A stretch of DNA of 64,000 nucleotides from Primulina eburnea (taxonomy: Eukaryota; Streptophyta; Magnoliopsida; Lamiales; Gesneriaceae). Positions 1 to 11,130 of this stretch are shown here, piece after piece; within the stretch, counting starts at the first letter, position 1; every line of letters starts with the position of its first letter. The translations under genes were made by a program, and so were the position numbers. Location: contig NC_133102.1 of the NCBI RefSeq assembly GCF_022965805.1, forward strand, positions 7,572,885 through 7,636,884, read 5' to 3'. The notes below the pieces were generated by a model. It ran no database searches. It had not been told where the DNA came from and saw only the letters and a list, made by a program, of their open reading frames with translations.

Positions 1-61
1 AAAATTCGAGGAACGAGGTATCAACTTTCTCTTAAATTTTTTCTCAATTTTCATTGACAAA

Positions 62-2659
62 ATGTCTAACATCGACGTACTATTATATTTTAGTGGTCAT
101 GTAATTAGCGATAATGGATCGATTGAATATAGCATTCCATTTGTTAGACCGATACGAGTATTACGATCTATTAATTTGATGGAGTTAGTTGAAGTTGTGC
201 ATAAAATGTTAGCAATCGATCCAGCAAATTTTTCTCTGAAGATGTCAACAAAGTATTCATTCATGGAGAGAGCATCTTGGCATGAAATTGAAGTCAATCT
301 CGTTGATGACGATGTTTTACAGTTCATAATACAATGTGACAACATGCATGTTTTGCATCTGTACGTCGAAGCAAATTCAATTGAGCATAATGTTGGATTT
401 GATGATCCTGAATCTTACGTTCCACATGCATCCGATTCAGGTTTTTATAACCAACCCGGTACGTCTACATATGGTGGTTTCCAAGAGCAAGAATCTTATG
501 TTCCACAGGTTACTGAAGGACTCGGTAATATGAGTTTCGATGATGTAAGTGGGCCTTGAGATCAATATATAAATGTCTCGTCGGAACAAAATAATGCTCC
601 ATATTGGCCGAATCCAACATTAGATACGAGCGCTCGTTGTTCGGATCAGACCAATAATGATGATATTTGGAGGACTGATTCCGAACCCGATATGTCATAC
701 AACGAGTCTGAAGAAGAAGAAGTGAATGTTGATGATGAAGTGAATACTTTTACAAATCCTGATGAGGGTACATCATCTCGACAACCACCACGTGACACAT
801 TACAGAGGCAGACCATACCATTTCTGTCAAACACTTCTGAGATGCCATCATTTTTCAATAAATATTTTGGTGAAGAGCCTCATGATTCTGTCGATGTTCT
901 TTATGGAGTGCAATCAAGCTATTACAATCTGGATAGAGGTGAATTATGCGTCAATATGTTATTTAAAGATAAGAATGATCTTATTGCATCTATCAAGGAT
1001 TATTCAGTCAGAGTTGTCAGGCGTGAGTACCGTGTCGTGGTTAGCACACGCAGTTTGTGGAAGTTACGTTGTAAAAATAATTCTTCTACGGTCATTTGTC
1101 GATGAGGACTTCGCGCTTCTTTGAAGGCCCAGACTGGTTATTGGAAAATAACAAAATATGACGAGCCTCACACATGTATATCTACCTTTGTTGGTATAGA
1201 CCACAAGAATCTGAACATTGATATGGTGGCACATACGCTATTGGGAGTTGTTCCTTGTGATCCTTCGTACGAGATTAAGTATATCATCAAAAATGTGAAA
1301 GATAAATATGGATATCAAATCTCGTACACAAAGGCATGGCGAAGTTTGAAACGTGCTATTGAAATTGCTTATGGTACATGGGAGAGCTCCGTGCAATTAC
1401 TCCCCAAATATATGTGCGCTTTGTCAAAATATAATCCGGGAACAGTTGTGGAGTGGAAGCATCTGAGAGCCAACAATGAAATGAGTAAGACATTGAACTA
1501 TGTTTTCTGGGCATTCAGGCCGTGTGTTGATGGGTTTCGGCATTGTCGGAAAATAATTAGTGTTGATGGTACACACTTGTATACCAAATACAAGCATAAA
1601 ATGTTGATCGGTGTCACTCTGGATGCGAACAACCAGGTTCTACCGCTAGCATTCGCTATTGTGGATTAAGAAACAATAGATTCTTGGAAATGGTTCTTGG
1701 AGAACGTAGGAAGACATGTTGTTCGTGGTGAAAACGGCGTGTGTCTAATTTCCGATAGACATAAGGGAATCGTGTGCGCAACTGCAGAGCTACCATATTT
1801 TCAACCTCCATACGGTGTGCATCGTTTTTGTTTGAGATACGTGTGTACAAACTTTAACACTAAATTCAAAGACGTGCATCTGAAAGATTTATGCTGGGCG
1901 GCAGGCACACAAAATCAAATTTGTAAGTTTGAATCAATAATGGAGGCAATCAAGCATAAAAACATTTTGGCGCACCGATATTTGGCTGGAATTGAGAAAG
2001 AAAAATGGAGTTTGGCTCATATCGGTGATTGGCGTCGTGGGGTGATGACAACCAATATGTCGGAGTGTTTAAATAGTGTGTTGAAGGGTGCTCGTAGACT
2101 TCCTATATTTGCCATAGTACACTTGACACTTATGAGGTGCGTACAATATTTTATTAAACGTGTGAGTAGAGGTGGTCGTATGGTTCAGGAAAATCAGCTG
2201 TGGTCAGATTATGCATGTCGGATGTATGACAAGTGGGCGAGAAAATCTAATGAACATCGTGTTGCCAAATATGATGTATGTGAGCAAACTGCTTCGGTTG
2301 CAACTGTAGGAACACCAAGTCGTGGCCAACATATGCAGGTGGTCAATTTATCAACGAGTGATTGTTCGTGTGGTAAATGGACGATTTTTAGCATACCATG
2401 TTCTCATGCTATTTGTACCGCAAAGTGGCACTCGTTGGATCCCACGACACTTGTGTAGCCATGGTATAATATATATGAGTAATTAGCGACTTACAAAGGC
2501 AGATTTCAACCTCTTGCAGATGAGCGCTACTAGGATCATCCAACTTTCGAATTGCACCACAACCCTGTTAGACGTGAAAGAAGAAGAGTTGGTAGAGATA
2601 GAACAACTCGATTGAGAAATGAGATGGACACAACTGTTTCTAGACAAAGACAACATTGA
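62..2659 (+). pseudogene. MULE (Mutator-like) transposase, one frame with six internal stops
   Basis: One reading frame runs from the ATG at 62 to a TGA at 2657-2659 without any frameshift, but is broken by stops at 557, 1103, 1667, 2456, 2480 and 2531. The segment around 1490-1700 carries the MULE transposase core, with IISVDGTHL (first Asp) and, after the stop at 1667, ISDRHKGIVCA (second Asp). MSECLNSVLKGAR follows. A SWIM/PMZ zinc finger (CSCGKWTIFSIPCSHAIC) lies at about 2360-2420. Several stops sit where the family has Trp or Gln (CR-stop-GLRAS for CRWRLRAS, DERY-stop-DHP for DERYWDHP), so they look like single G-to-A or C-to-T changes. The enzyme would cut and paste MULE DNA in the nucleus, but this copy cannot make a full protein. 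The element's left terminus may lie outside the window. Confidence 0.9.
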
Positions 2660-2787
2660 TAAATTGTTTTGTTAAATTGTAATAACAGTTGATCTGTTAA
2701 ATGAGAAATTAATTATTTACCTCGTGTTTACTTTGTTATTTTTTATTTCACGTGCATAAAAAAAATTGGTTTATAATTTCGTTTAGA

Positions 2788-2966
2788 AATGCTACCGCTT
2801 GAGCGCGAGGTGCTCGGGAAAATTTTCCAGAACACCTCGCGCTCGAGCGATGAATTGTTACCGCTCGAGTCGAGCGGTAACTTATTACTGCTCGAGCGCG
2901 AGGTTTTCTGGAAATTTTCCAGAGCACCTCGCGCTCGAGTGGTAACAAAGTACCGCTCGAGTGCGG
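2788..2966. repeat. GC-rich hairpin cluster built on a CCGCTCGAGCG-like motif
   Basis: The stretch between the MULE transposase and the next transposon gene holds three strong dyads. Hairpin 1 is at 2798-2849 (arms containing GAGCGCGAGGTG and CACCTCGCGCTC). A near-perfect palindrome lies at 2859-2879 (TACCGCTCGA, one base, TCGAGCGGTA). Hairpin 2 is at 2891-2939 (CTCGAGCGCGAGG and CCTCGCGCTCGAG arms, almost no loop). A related motif, CCGCTCGGGCG, recurs in the solo LTR near 62908-63085. Function is unknown; the cluster lies just upstream of the gene starting at 3122 and could be part of its promoter or 5' leader. Confidence 0.7.
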
Positions 2967-3121
2967 GCTTTCCATTCTTTTTTCTTTCCATCTCCCTTTC
3001 CCTTTCCCTTATATTTCCTCTTCTCCACCCATTTCCTTATCTCCTTATCTCAAATCCACCATTCTCCATTCCCCTCTCCTTATCTCATTCTCAAAACAAA
3101 TTCTCATCTCATTCTCAAACC

Positions 3122-4254
3122 ATGGCTCCCAAGAAGGTGAAAGGTAATCCCGGCTCTTCTTCTTTTTCTTCGTTTGATAGAACTAGATTTGTTAGTGATG
3201 CGGCGCAGGCGCGGTATGAACATGCAAAAATTAATAGAAACCCGATTACCGAGCGGAGATTTCGTAGACAAAGAGAAGATCGATACGTTGGGCCTCTTTT
3301 GGGGTTAGAGAAGCGCAGATGGGTAAAATTTGGAACTCAACCGAGAGCGACGGTGGTATCGGTGGTGCGAGAGTTTTATGCAAATGCGGGTGAGAGGACG
3401 GATGCCAAGGCCTTTGTTCGAGGTAAACTTGTGTCATTTGATTCGGGTATAATCAATGCTTTTTTTTAGAAACGCCTGAGGTAGATGATTCCGCATTCCA
3501 GGCTTTGGTTGCTAACCCTGATTATACTGTGATCATCAACATCTTGTGTCATCCAGGGGCGATATGGAAACCAGTAGGGGGTCACCAAGTTGTTTTGATG
3601 AAAAATATCTGACGGTCGATAATGCTCTTTGGTATTTGTTTTTGGCGAGGAGAATGATGCCAGTCTCACACAAAAGTGAATTACAAAAAGAGCGGGCCGT
3701 GGTGCTATATGCTTTGTCTCAGGGTTACCCAATCAATGTGAGAAAACTTATCAATTCTCAAATTTTGATGAGCGTTCATAACAGACACATCAGGCTTTTC
3801 TTTCCCTGTATCATATCAGAGTTCTGTGCGATGGCATGGGTTGTGTTCCGTGATGATGAAGAGTGACTGCAACCAATGAAGCCCATTTGTGCACAGGAAT
3901 TGCAGCGGAAATACGCTGAACCACGGTTAGACTTCAGGACGGATGAGGGAGATACAGGTGGATCGAGTACCAGTCGCCCCGCGTCGAACACAACCCCACA
4001 GACGGTCCCTAAACGACAAAGTAGATGAGATGCTTGCCTTCATGGCTCATCAGGAACAAGTTAACTTGAACCACAATGAACATTTCGCATATATCGAGTC
4101 CACGATGCAGACAACGATGGTCGAGAGGGGTGTTGACCCAGTGACAATCCATCCACATCCTCCGTTCATTCCTCCGTTCAATTTTCAATATGACTATCAG
4201 CCGCAAGGGAATTCAACAGGAGTGCCACCACCAGATAATGACGAGGATGAGTAG
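3122..4254 (+). pseudogene. Putative plant transposon protein (Transposase_32-like), broken
   Basis: The ATG at 3122 opens a protein starting MAPKKVKGNPGSSS. The region VVREFYANAGERTDAKAFVR, then VRGKLVSFDSG, matches the conserved core of the family called putative plant transposon protein (Pfam Transposase_32, by memory). The frame is lost at a run of T near 3463-3469. Similarity goes on with ETPEVDDSAFQALV and, after another shift near 3590-3610, with WYLFLARRMMPVSHKSELQK and ERAVVLYALSQGYPINVRKL. A TGA at 3864-3866 probably replaces a Trp codon. The acidic C-terminal part (3943-4254, ending PPPDNDEDE) is in a third frame. An intron could explain one break but not all, so I call it a pseudogene. 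The biochemical role of this family is not known to me. Confidence 0.7.
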
Positions 4255-4878
4255 TGATCAACGATTCATGATGCTAGCTGAATGAGGTATGTGATATCAT
4301 GTTCTTCTTGGTATATTACTGTAGTTTTTGGTTCTTTAATTTTAATTTACCTATCGCAGATGATCAGGATAAAAAGAAGAACAACAAATTTGAGGAGATG
4401 GACGTCAATAACGTTGTTTCATATTAACTTTCGATTGTGTATCTTCTTCGGTTGGGATGTGTAAAATTTAAAAAAAAATTGGAACGTTTATGTTTATATT
4501 TTTTATTTCATCTTTGTTTATTTGTGTTATTTTTCCTGCACTTGTATTCATCTTATCTTTCGTTTATTAACAGTATACTGAAGAAATAATAAAATATAGA
4601 CGACGCAACAATGCAAACTGTACAACAATAAAAATGTTAAAGTTACAGTGAATTAGCAGAATCATCGTTATAATTAAAATGATACAAATGGCTTCCTGTT
4701 CCACAATCAGGTGGATTGCGTCTTCTCGTCCCTCTCCGCAATCCTACATTTCAGGAATTTTCTCATTTGAGTAACCTGGATAAGTGACAGGGGAAATAAC
4801 ATTCCTCTGTGGTCGAGTGTCATGCACAATATGCTGAGGTTTAACGTTAAGAAAATTCGTGAAACATTGTGTGTTGGA
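4255..4878. other. Spacer between convergent transposon genes
   Basis: AT-rich DNA between the 3' end of the broken plus-strand transposon protein and the 3' end of the minus-strand PMD gene. It must hold the polyadenylation signals of both convergent units. I see no coding similarity here; short open frames on both strands look random. Confidence 0.5.
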
Positions 4879-6761
4879 TCAATAAGGAGTCTGAAAATCA
4901 GTTTGACCAAACGGATGAAAATCACCGAACCTTGGATCACTGAAAAAACCAGGTTGAGTATTAGAGGTTCCTGCAATATTCAATTCAGCTGACGTAATAA
5001 TCGTAGAGTCTCCTGCAAACACACTTGGTTGCCTAACCATGTCACTTCCCCATCCTAATGATGACTGATGCGAAAACGGAGAAAGCGTACTAAAATTTTG
5101 TTGAACATTCATTTCTCCAACAAAAGTATTGTACGGACGTGGTTGAAAACCAACGACATTAACTGCAGGTGATATGGTGTGCACAGTTATTCGATTGTAC
5201 CATTGAAAGTAGTCTTCGTCATTTTGCCTCGATCGCTCGTGTCCCACCCTTGTACAAACATATCTGAGCCGATTATTCCACAACTCAATTGAATTTCTAT
5301 GATACTCTCTCCAATCGGTGTTTCGATGTCCTATTATCGTGATATTATGCATATCGTCATTGTCGACGGCAGACCCTGGAATTGATTGCCGTCTTCGAAA
5401 TTGTCGCATTACACGATTAGGACGATGTATCTCCACGATGTCAAAGCATATAAGGGGACAAACACCTCGCCATATTTTATTGTCGTATGAATCAATAATC
5501 GTCTTCACATCTATGTCATTTTTCTGATATACGCTCCAATTAAACTGTAAAAAAAAGTAAATAAAATGTCAGTATTCATTTAATAAATCAAAACAAAATA
5601 GTCTTCGTGTCATCAATATTACGTATTAACATTTTATAATACCTCATTATTATTCATACGATCTATAGAATCCCTTATAATTCTTACAGAATGTGTTGGC
5701 GAATGTGTGTAACTAAATCCATATTTCCACCTACAATTATAAAAAAAAAAATACATATCAACAAAATAGACAAGATATATATGATATTATCACCATAAAT
5801 TTTAAACATTACCGTGCACCATATGAAGAAACTGGAATGCAAGCATCCGGATCAACGGGAGGTACAACTAATGTTAACCCATTTCGATCAGGGTTATCAC
5901 ATTTAATCTTGCTCCATGCCCATACCTACTTATAATAATAAAAAAAAATTAACAAATTTAACCAAAATATTATGTTAAATATTCACATCACATTAATGAT
6001 ACATGCAGGATATATAAAGGTCCAGCCATTGTAGTCTTCTCTACACGTGACGCGTTACACAACTCACGGTATAGAAATACTAAAACTGCACTACCCCAAC
6101 TATAAGACTTCACGTTATCAACATCTCGTAGCAGTTGCAAAAATATAAGTCTAGCTGACCCTCCTTGGTAGTCAGGAAACATTATTCCTCCAATAATCAT
6201 TAACGCAACACAACGAGTAAATTTCACAACATCTATTTCTGAAGTTTCATCATTAACAAGGTTAGATATACAATGATCGTGTAGTGCAGTCATAGATAGA
6301 TGACCACCTTTCAAATAATTTGAAGCTGGCGAAAATCCCAACATATCCAAACATATGTGTTGCCATTCCTCAACTTTATGTGACACATCTACTCCAGTTA
6401 CTGCTTCCCCATCAATTGTTAGACCCCAAATTATTGAAACATCTTGTAATGTCACTGTTGTTTCACCACATGTAAAATGAAACGTATGTGTCTCGCGTCG
6501 CCAACGTTCAACAAGCGCAGTAATCAAATGATTGTCAAGAACTTGAGAGCCACATTCTAAAACTCCATAAAAACCCATATGATTTAAATATGCGAGTACA
6601 CGCCTGTGTAAATAATTATCAGTATACAACTTCCAAATCAAATGGTCTGACCTCTTCACTTTGACAATATCATCAACTGTTAACGAAGACACGCATGATG
6701 ACATATGTTTCGCTTGTAAATAGAGGACACTGGGATCTTCTGGATTTCGATTATCTGCCAT
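4879..6761 (-). CDS. Plant mobile domain (PMD, MAIN-like) protein, four exons, intact
   Basis: Minus-strand gene with exons 6761-6003, 5925-5813, 5730-5643 and 5544-4879. All three introns have GT...AG ends and phases agree (0, 2, 0), giving about 541 residues with no internal stop. The start MADNRNPEDPSVLYLQ resembles that of proteins annotated as serine/threonine phosphatase 7 long form homologue or MAIN-like. Further PMD landmarks are ERWRRETHTFHF, VTLQDVSIIWGLTIDGEAV, VWAWSKIKCDN at the exon 1/2 joint, and WRGVCPLICFDIVEIHRPNR followed by RVMRQFRRRQSIPG in exon 4. PMD domains (PF10536) occur in plant MULE and Ty3 elements and in the host MAIN/MAIL1 proteins that affect genome stability and silencing. 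The C-terminal part from about residue 400 is low complexity. Its position inside a MULE makes it transposon cargo; whether it is expressed cannot be seen. Confidence 0.85.
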
Positions 6762-6927
6762 TCTGAACTATGCTCTAGATCTTCTCAACTTTGTCAAAAA
6801 AAATTCGGTGAGGAATTGAGAAACCGATGAATGAGAGAGTAAAGATAAGAGGAGGAAAGAAGATGAGGGAAGGAACAAAGAAGGAATCGGGTAAGATAAG
6901 GAAAGGATTGGATGAATGGAGTAGGGA

Positions 6928-6945
6928 CACGTGGCGCTCCACGTA
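6928..6945. repeat. Short perfect palindrome near probable MULE end
   Basis: ACGTGG and CCACGT arms flank a 4-base spacer at about 6929-6944, followed by a GC-rich stretch to about 6960. It lies between the PMD gene and unrelated retrotransposon DNA, so it may mark the inner part of the MULE right terminus. The other terminus is not identifiable, so no TIR or 9-bp target duplication could be tested. Confidence 0.3.
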
Positions 6946-6971
6946 GGAGCGTCCGCGCTTGGTAAACTCAC

Positions 6972-7100
6972 CAGGCAATAAAGGCTGATCTGCAGGTGCC
7001 TGTCCCACAGGAGGAGGTGGCAATGGATTCATCTGTTCAAACCCACTGTCAACCTCTTCTGTTTCCTCGTGTGAATGTACCTGTTCTCTAGCTGTCGTCA
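6972..7100 (-). other. Open stretch, possible gag N-terminus or exon
   Basis: On the minus strand an AG at 7102-7101 is followed by an open stretch with EETEEVDSGFEQMNPLPPPP and ending near a GTGAGT. The proline-rich sequence resembles the N-terminus of Ty3/gypsy Gag, and it lies about 200 bases downstream of a primer binding site (7315-7326). It could be the start of gag of the minus-strand LTR element cut off by the MULE, or a 5' non-PMD exon. No ATG is in frame at the left border of the open stretch. Confidence 0.3.
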
Positions 7101-7314
7101 CTGGAAATCAAATTATTAATCATAACATTTAACAATTACAATCTAGTAATCATCATCAAACCTTTCGCACGAAAGCACATGCAACTAAAGAACAATCAAT
7201 CATATCGAGAAATCATCAATAACAAGTCAAATGCACAGACACACGCAGATAATATCATCATCCAACTCTCTCATCACAAACCCAACTCTTAACCATCCCA
7301 GACATCTAACATAT

Positions 7315-7326
7315 GCTCTGATACCA
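7315..7326 (-). promoter_or_regulatory. Primer binding site (tRNA-Met type) of a minus-strand LTR element
   Basis: On the minus strand the sequence reads TGGTATCAGAGC, the complement of the initiator tRNA-Met 3' end used by most plant LTR retrotransposons. It lies five bases from the LTR edge at 7332. Confidence 0.75.
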
Positions 7327-7331
7327 CCGAA

Positions 7332-8836
7332 TGTGGCGCCCCAAACATCGCCACATAATCATACAACATGTGACGTCATATGCATAAAATTTTCTTCTCA
7401 ACGACGTAATAATATAATGCATACATGACAAAATAGTGCAATCATCACACTATCTACATCAGTGCAGCAGAAACAATATAATAAATACATACACCACAAC
7501 TCAAATATGACAATAAACTATACTGTCTCTATCTACTATTAGCTACATGACTGTTTGACTAGACACACCTAGTCCTTCAACTCTATCATGTCTCACAGCA
7601 TAGTCATGTAAACTGTCCAACAGAAACAGTCCCCAAAGGGTGAGCATACACAACAATCATCATCGTAATACATAACAGTTATATTAACAACAACATAAGA
7701 TATAACTGAAATGATAACATAAATACCCCCCTTGTCGTTTCTGGACAATCAACCATCAACAACCTCAACCACATCACACTGCAACAATAACATCGACGAT
7801 ACGTCGCACCCCAACTCCGGCGACAGCAATATCCTCGAACGAACAACAACATCGACAATACGTCGCACCCCAACACCGGTGACAGCAATATCGTCGAACG
7901 AATAAAATCAACGATAAGTCGCACCCCAACTCCGGCGACAACAATATCGTTGAACTAACAACATCAACGTGACATCTTCCAACAACGACAGTTAACAACA
8001 TCAATAATAATAAACAACATATATAATATCAAATCACCCAATTCCGGTGATTTACCATCGTTCAACACAATAGTATTTATCAATACTAAACAATAACAAC
8101 ATATGCTCGTATGTCAACACGTACCTGATAATCGAGTATATATAAATCTGGCTATTTCTTTGATCCCGATGCATGTGACGTATCTAAATAATTCAACAAC
8201 AATTATTAGATCATTGTCACCGTATCAACACAATCATAATAGCTTCAATGTACAACATCAAATAGCCCAACAAAAATGAATTCAATAAAATTATAAAACT
8301 CGATTATAAATTCTTCTCGTTCAACAATTAATATTCTGATGTATTTTATTTCACAATACTCAAATCAAATACACCCTAATTAATTAACTTCAAATAATAG
8401 GCTATTTTACAACATCCGTCAAATTACGAAAACTTTATATCAACGTGTAGCCTATACTTCGTAGACTCCGAATATATAATCAGACTTAATAACAACTGAC
8501 AAACAACTCTCCAATCTCAGTCCAATGATTAAAAATCCCTGAATAATTCAAAATAACACCACTATAATCTTCTCTAATTCGTTAAAATCATACACTATTC
8601 AACAATCTTCAATTTCAGTATGATTTAACAATTTATCATATTTATTTCCAGAAATCGACGAGTTTCAAACATCACCAAAACTATAAAATTTATACCTCAA
8701 ATCGAAGACCTCGTGTCAACGATCCTAGAACTGAAGTCGGTTCGTCGATTGGATAAATCGATAAGTCGCACGATTGAAAAGAAATCTGAAATCTATTTTC
8801 TCTCATACGTTAGAATTCCACCGACTCAAATCCATA
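7332..8836 (-). mobile_element. LTR of a minus-strand LTR retrotransposon (interrupted)
   Basis: The LTR edge is set by the adjacent PBS: on the plus strand it starts TGTGGCGCCCC at 7332. The interior holds imperfect tandem repeats (7786-7965) and CCGGCGACA-like motifs and has no coding sequence. The far end is not identifiable because a LINE inserted from about 8837; the remainder may continue to the right of 11130. The associated internal region would run leftwards from 7315 but is lost at the MULE. Confidence 0.65.
7786..7965. repeat. Imperfect tandem repeat, unit about 57-60 bp, three copies
   Basis: Three units carry GTCGCACCCCAAC followed by CCGG(C/T)GACA and CAATATC(C/G)T(C/T)GAAC. 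They start near 7802, 7861 and 7918. A degenerate fourth CCGGTGA lies near 8045. The array lies inside the LTR starting at 7332. Confidence 0.7.
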
Positions 8837-11130
8837 TTTTTATTTTTTATTTTGACGGTCAAATCTTGTAATTTTATTGAAAAGTTAATATGTCTTTCGT
8901 TACAAGATGAATTAACCAAAGAGGGAAATCCCCAGTCTCCCACACGAAGTGAGACGAGGAAGAAATAGAAAAAGGCAGCAATCGAATGAGCAACTACATT
9001 TGCCGATCTCCTAATATGATTAAGGGTAATGTTACTTTGAGATTCCAAGAGAGTTCTAATATCTGAAGCATTGGACCCTACATAACTGAGATTCTCTTCT
9101 GGCCTTGTGACTGCTTGCACTGCGAGAAGAGAGTCTGATGTAACTTGATGAATTGGTAAGTCGTGCAACTGAGCGATCTGTAAACCACCTTCAATAGCGA
9201 GAAGTTCAGCACACGTAATAGACTGGGGTTTATCAATTTTCCTTCCAAATGCTAGGACCGGTTGTCCCGCGTGGTTTCTGACCACCCCTCCAATTGCATA
9301 GTTATTGGAATCTGCATTATAAGCAGCATCTACATCCAATCTGAGTTTGTCTTCTGGTGGAGCAACCCAGACCTTAGGTGAATTGCACTTGGTAGGTTCC
9401 CTGGTAAAAGATAGAGCTAGTCTAGCATGCTGGAAGTCATGTAATAGAATCTCACTCCAATCTGCATTAATGCCATCTGAGCGTTCTTTTTTCTTGTGGG
9501 TCAAGCTCAATCGTTCAGACCAGGTTGCCCAAGTTCGCATCGCAAACATCTCAAATTCTAGTTTACTAAGCTTCTCCTTCATCCATAGGAAAATATCAAT
9601 CGTAGGTAAATGGCTAACCTGTTTTAATAGAGCCCAGAAGCAGGACCCTTTCCAGCAGGTTTTGACTGTGGGCACACAAATAATGCGTGACTTGTTGAAT
9701 CACAAACTGACTGACACAACGGGCACACACCAGAGACTGGGACATGATGAGACAATAAATTTTGTCCTGTAGGTATTATATCATGTGATACTCTCCAATA
9801 AAATATCCGGACTTTAGGAGGGATTGAAAGAGCCCAAAGGTATTGCCACCAACTCTTCAAGCGAGAGCTCGAACTAGAGGTTGGAGAGTCATAGAATCCC
9901 GTGGCTACCTTGTATCCATCTCGAACTGTGTAATTTCCTTTCGGATCAAAGAGCCAGAATCGGTAGTCCTCGCGGTGGGTCGAAGAGATGGGAATGGCTA
10001 GGATCTCTTCCACCAGGTGATGTGAGAAGTGCTGTCGTACCAGTGCCTCCTTCCATGTCCCATTTTCAATAAGGTCCTTAACCATCATATGGTTGTCATG
10101 TGTCCCAACTGGAATGACGCCTCTTCTACAATTCGGAATCCATCTTTCCTCCTCCACGGCAATCTTAGCTCCATCTCCCACATGCCAACAAATCCCATTC
10201 TCCAGTAGAGGTCTGCTCCACAACAAGGACCGCCAAAGGTAAGATGGATTATTTCTCAGACTGGCCTTCATGATATCTTGGTGTCTAAAGTACCGTGCTT
10301 TGAGGACTCAAGCTACCAGCGAGCCTGGATTCTTTATGATACGCCATATATGCTTAGCTAACAATGCTTTGTTGAAGATTTCGAGGTGGCGGAAACCCAA
10401 ACCACCCTTGCATTTTGGTTGGCACAGGGCGTCCCAGGATTTCCAATGCAACTTTTTCTTTCCCTCATCAACTCCCCACCAGAAGTTCGAGCATTCACGC
10501 TCTATCTCCTCACAGACTGATTTTGGAATACGAAAACAAGACATAGCATAGGTAGGGATTGACTGTAGCACCGATTTTATCAAAGTTTCTTTTCCCCCTG
10601 CTGAAAAAGTTTTGTTGCCCCACCCTTGAATCCTCTGTACTACCCGCTCAACCAAATACCTAAACTGTAACTTTTTATTTCGAGCGGAGAATACCGGGAG
10701 GCCTAGATAAATTTCATGACCTTGCACCATAGGAATGGCCAGTCGAGACTTAATGTTTTCTGCTAATTGTACATCCGTGTTAGGGCTAAAGGACAAAGAT
10801 GACTTCTCAAAGTTAATAAGTTGACCGGAAGCTCTCTCATAAGATGCAAGACAATTCTTGATGGAATCGCAGTCTGCCAGTGTCGCTCTGAAGAAAAGCA
10901 GGCTATCATCTGCAAAGAATAGGTGAGTAATGGCAGGACATGATGATGCTATACGAACTCCAGTTAATAACCGTCGCTCTTCAAGAGATAGAAGAGCACA
11001 AGATAATCCATGTGCACATAATACAAATAAGTAAGGAGAAAGAGGATCTCCCTGTCTCAGGCCTCTGCTTGGGATAACATTTCCAATAATGTCACCATTT
11101 AAAGAGAAAGAGTACCTTACAGTACGCACA
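8837..11130 (-). pseudogene. 5'-truncated LINE (L1 type): RT, zf-RVT and RNase H
   Basis: Minus-strand non-LTR retrotransposon. Reverse transcriptase remains from [16 protein letters not shown] through ITHLFFADDSLLFF (the FADD active site, about 10,900-10,920) to the thumb and LGFRHLEIFNKALLAKHIW. A TGA at 10308-10310 breaks the frame and the same frame reopens at once. A zinc-binding zf-RVT segment follows (CPLCQSVCDSTSHALFVCP, about 9,640-9,720). A frameshift near 9640-9675 leads to an RNase H domain with LDVDAAYN (Asp), CAELLAIEGGL (Glu), TSDSLLAVQAV (Asp) and SANVVAHSIA (His). The endonuclease and ORF1 are missing: it is 5'-truncated at about 11130. A T-rich run at 8837-8857 is the remains of the poly(A) tail. 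This lineage differs from the LINEs in the kinase gene, which lack RNase H. Confidence 0.85.

Noticed and set aside
9347..9772. 141-codon plus-strand frame
   Set aside because: Antisense to the LINE RNase H/zf-RVT region.
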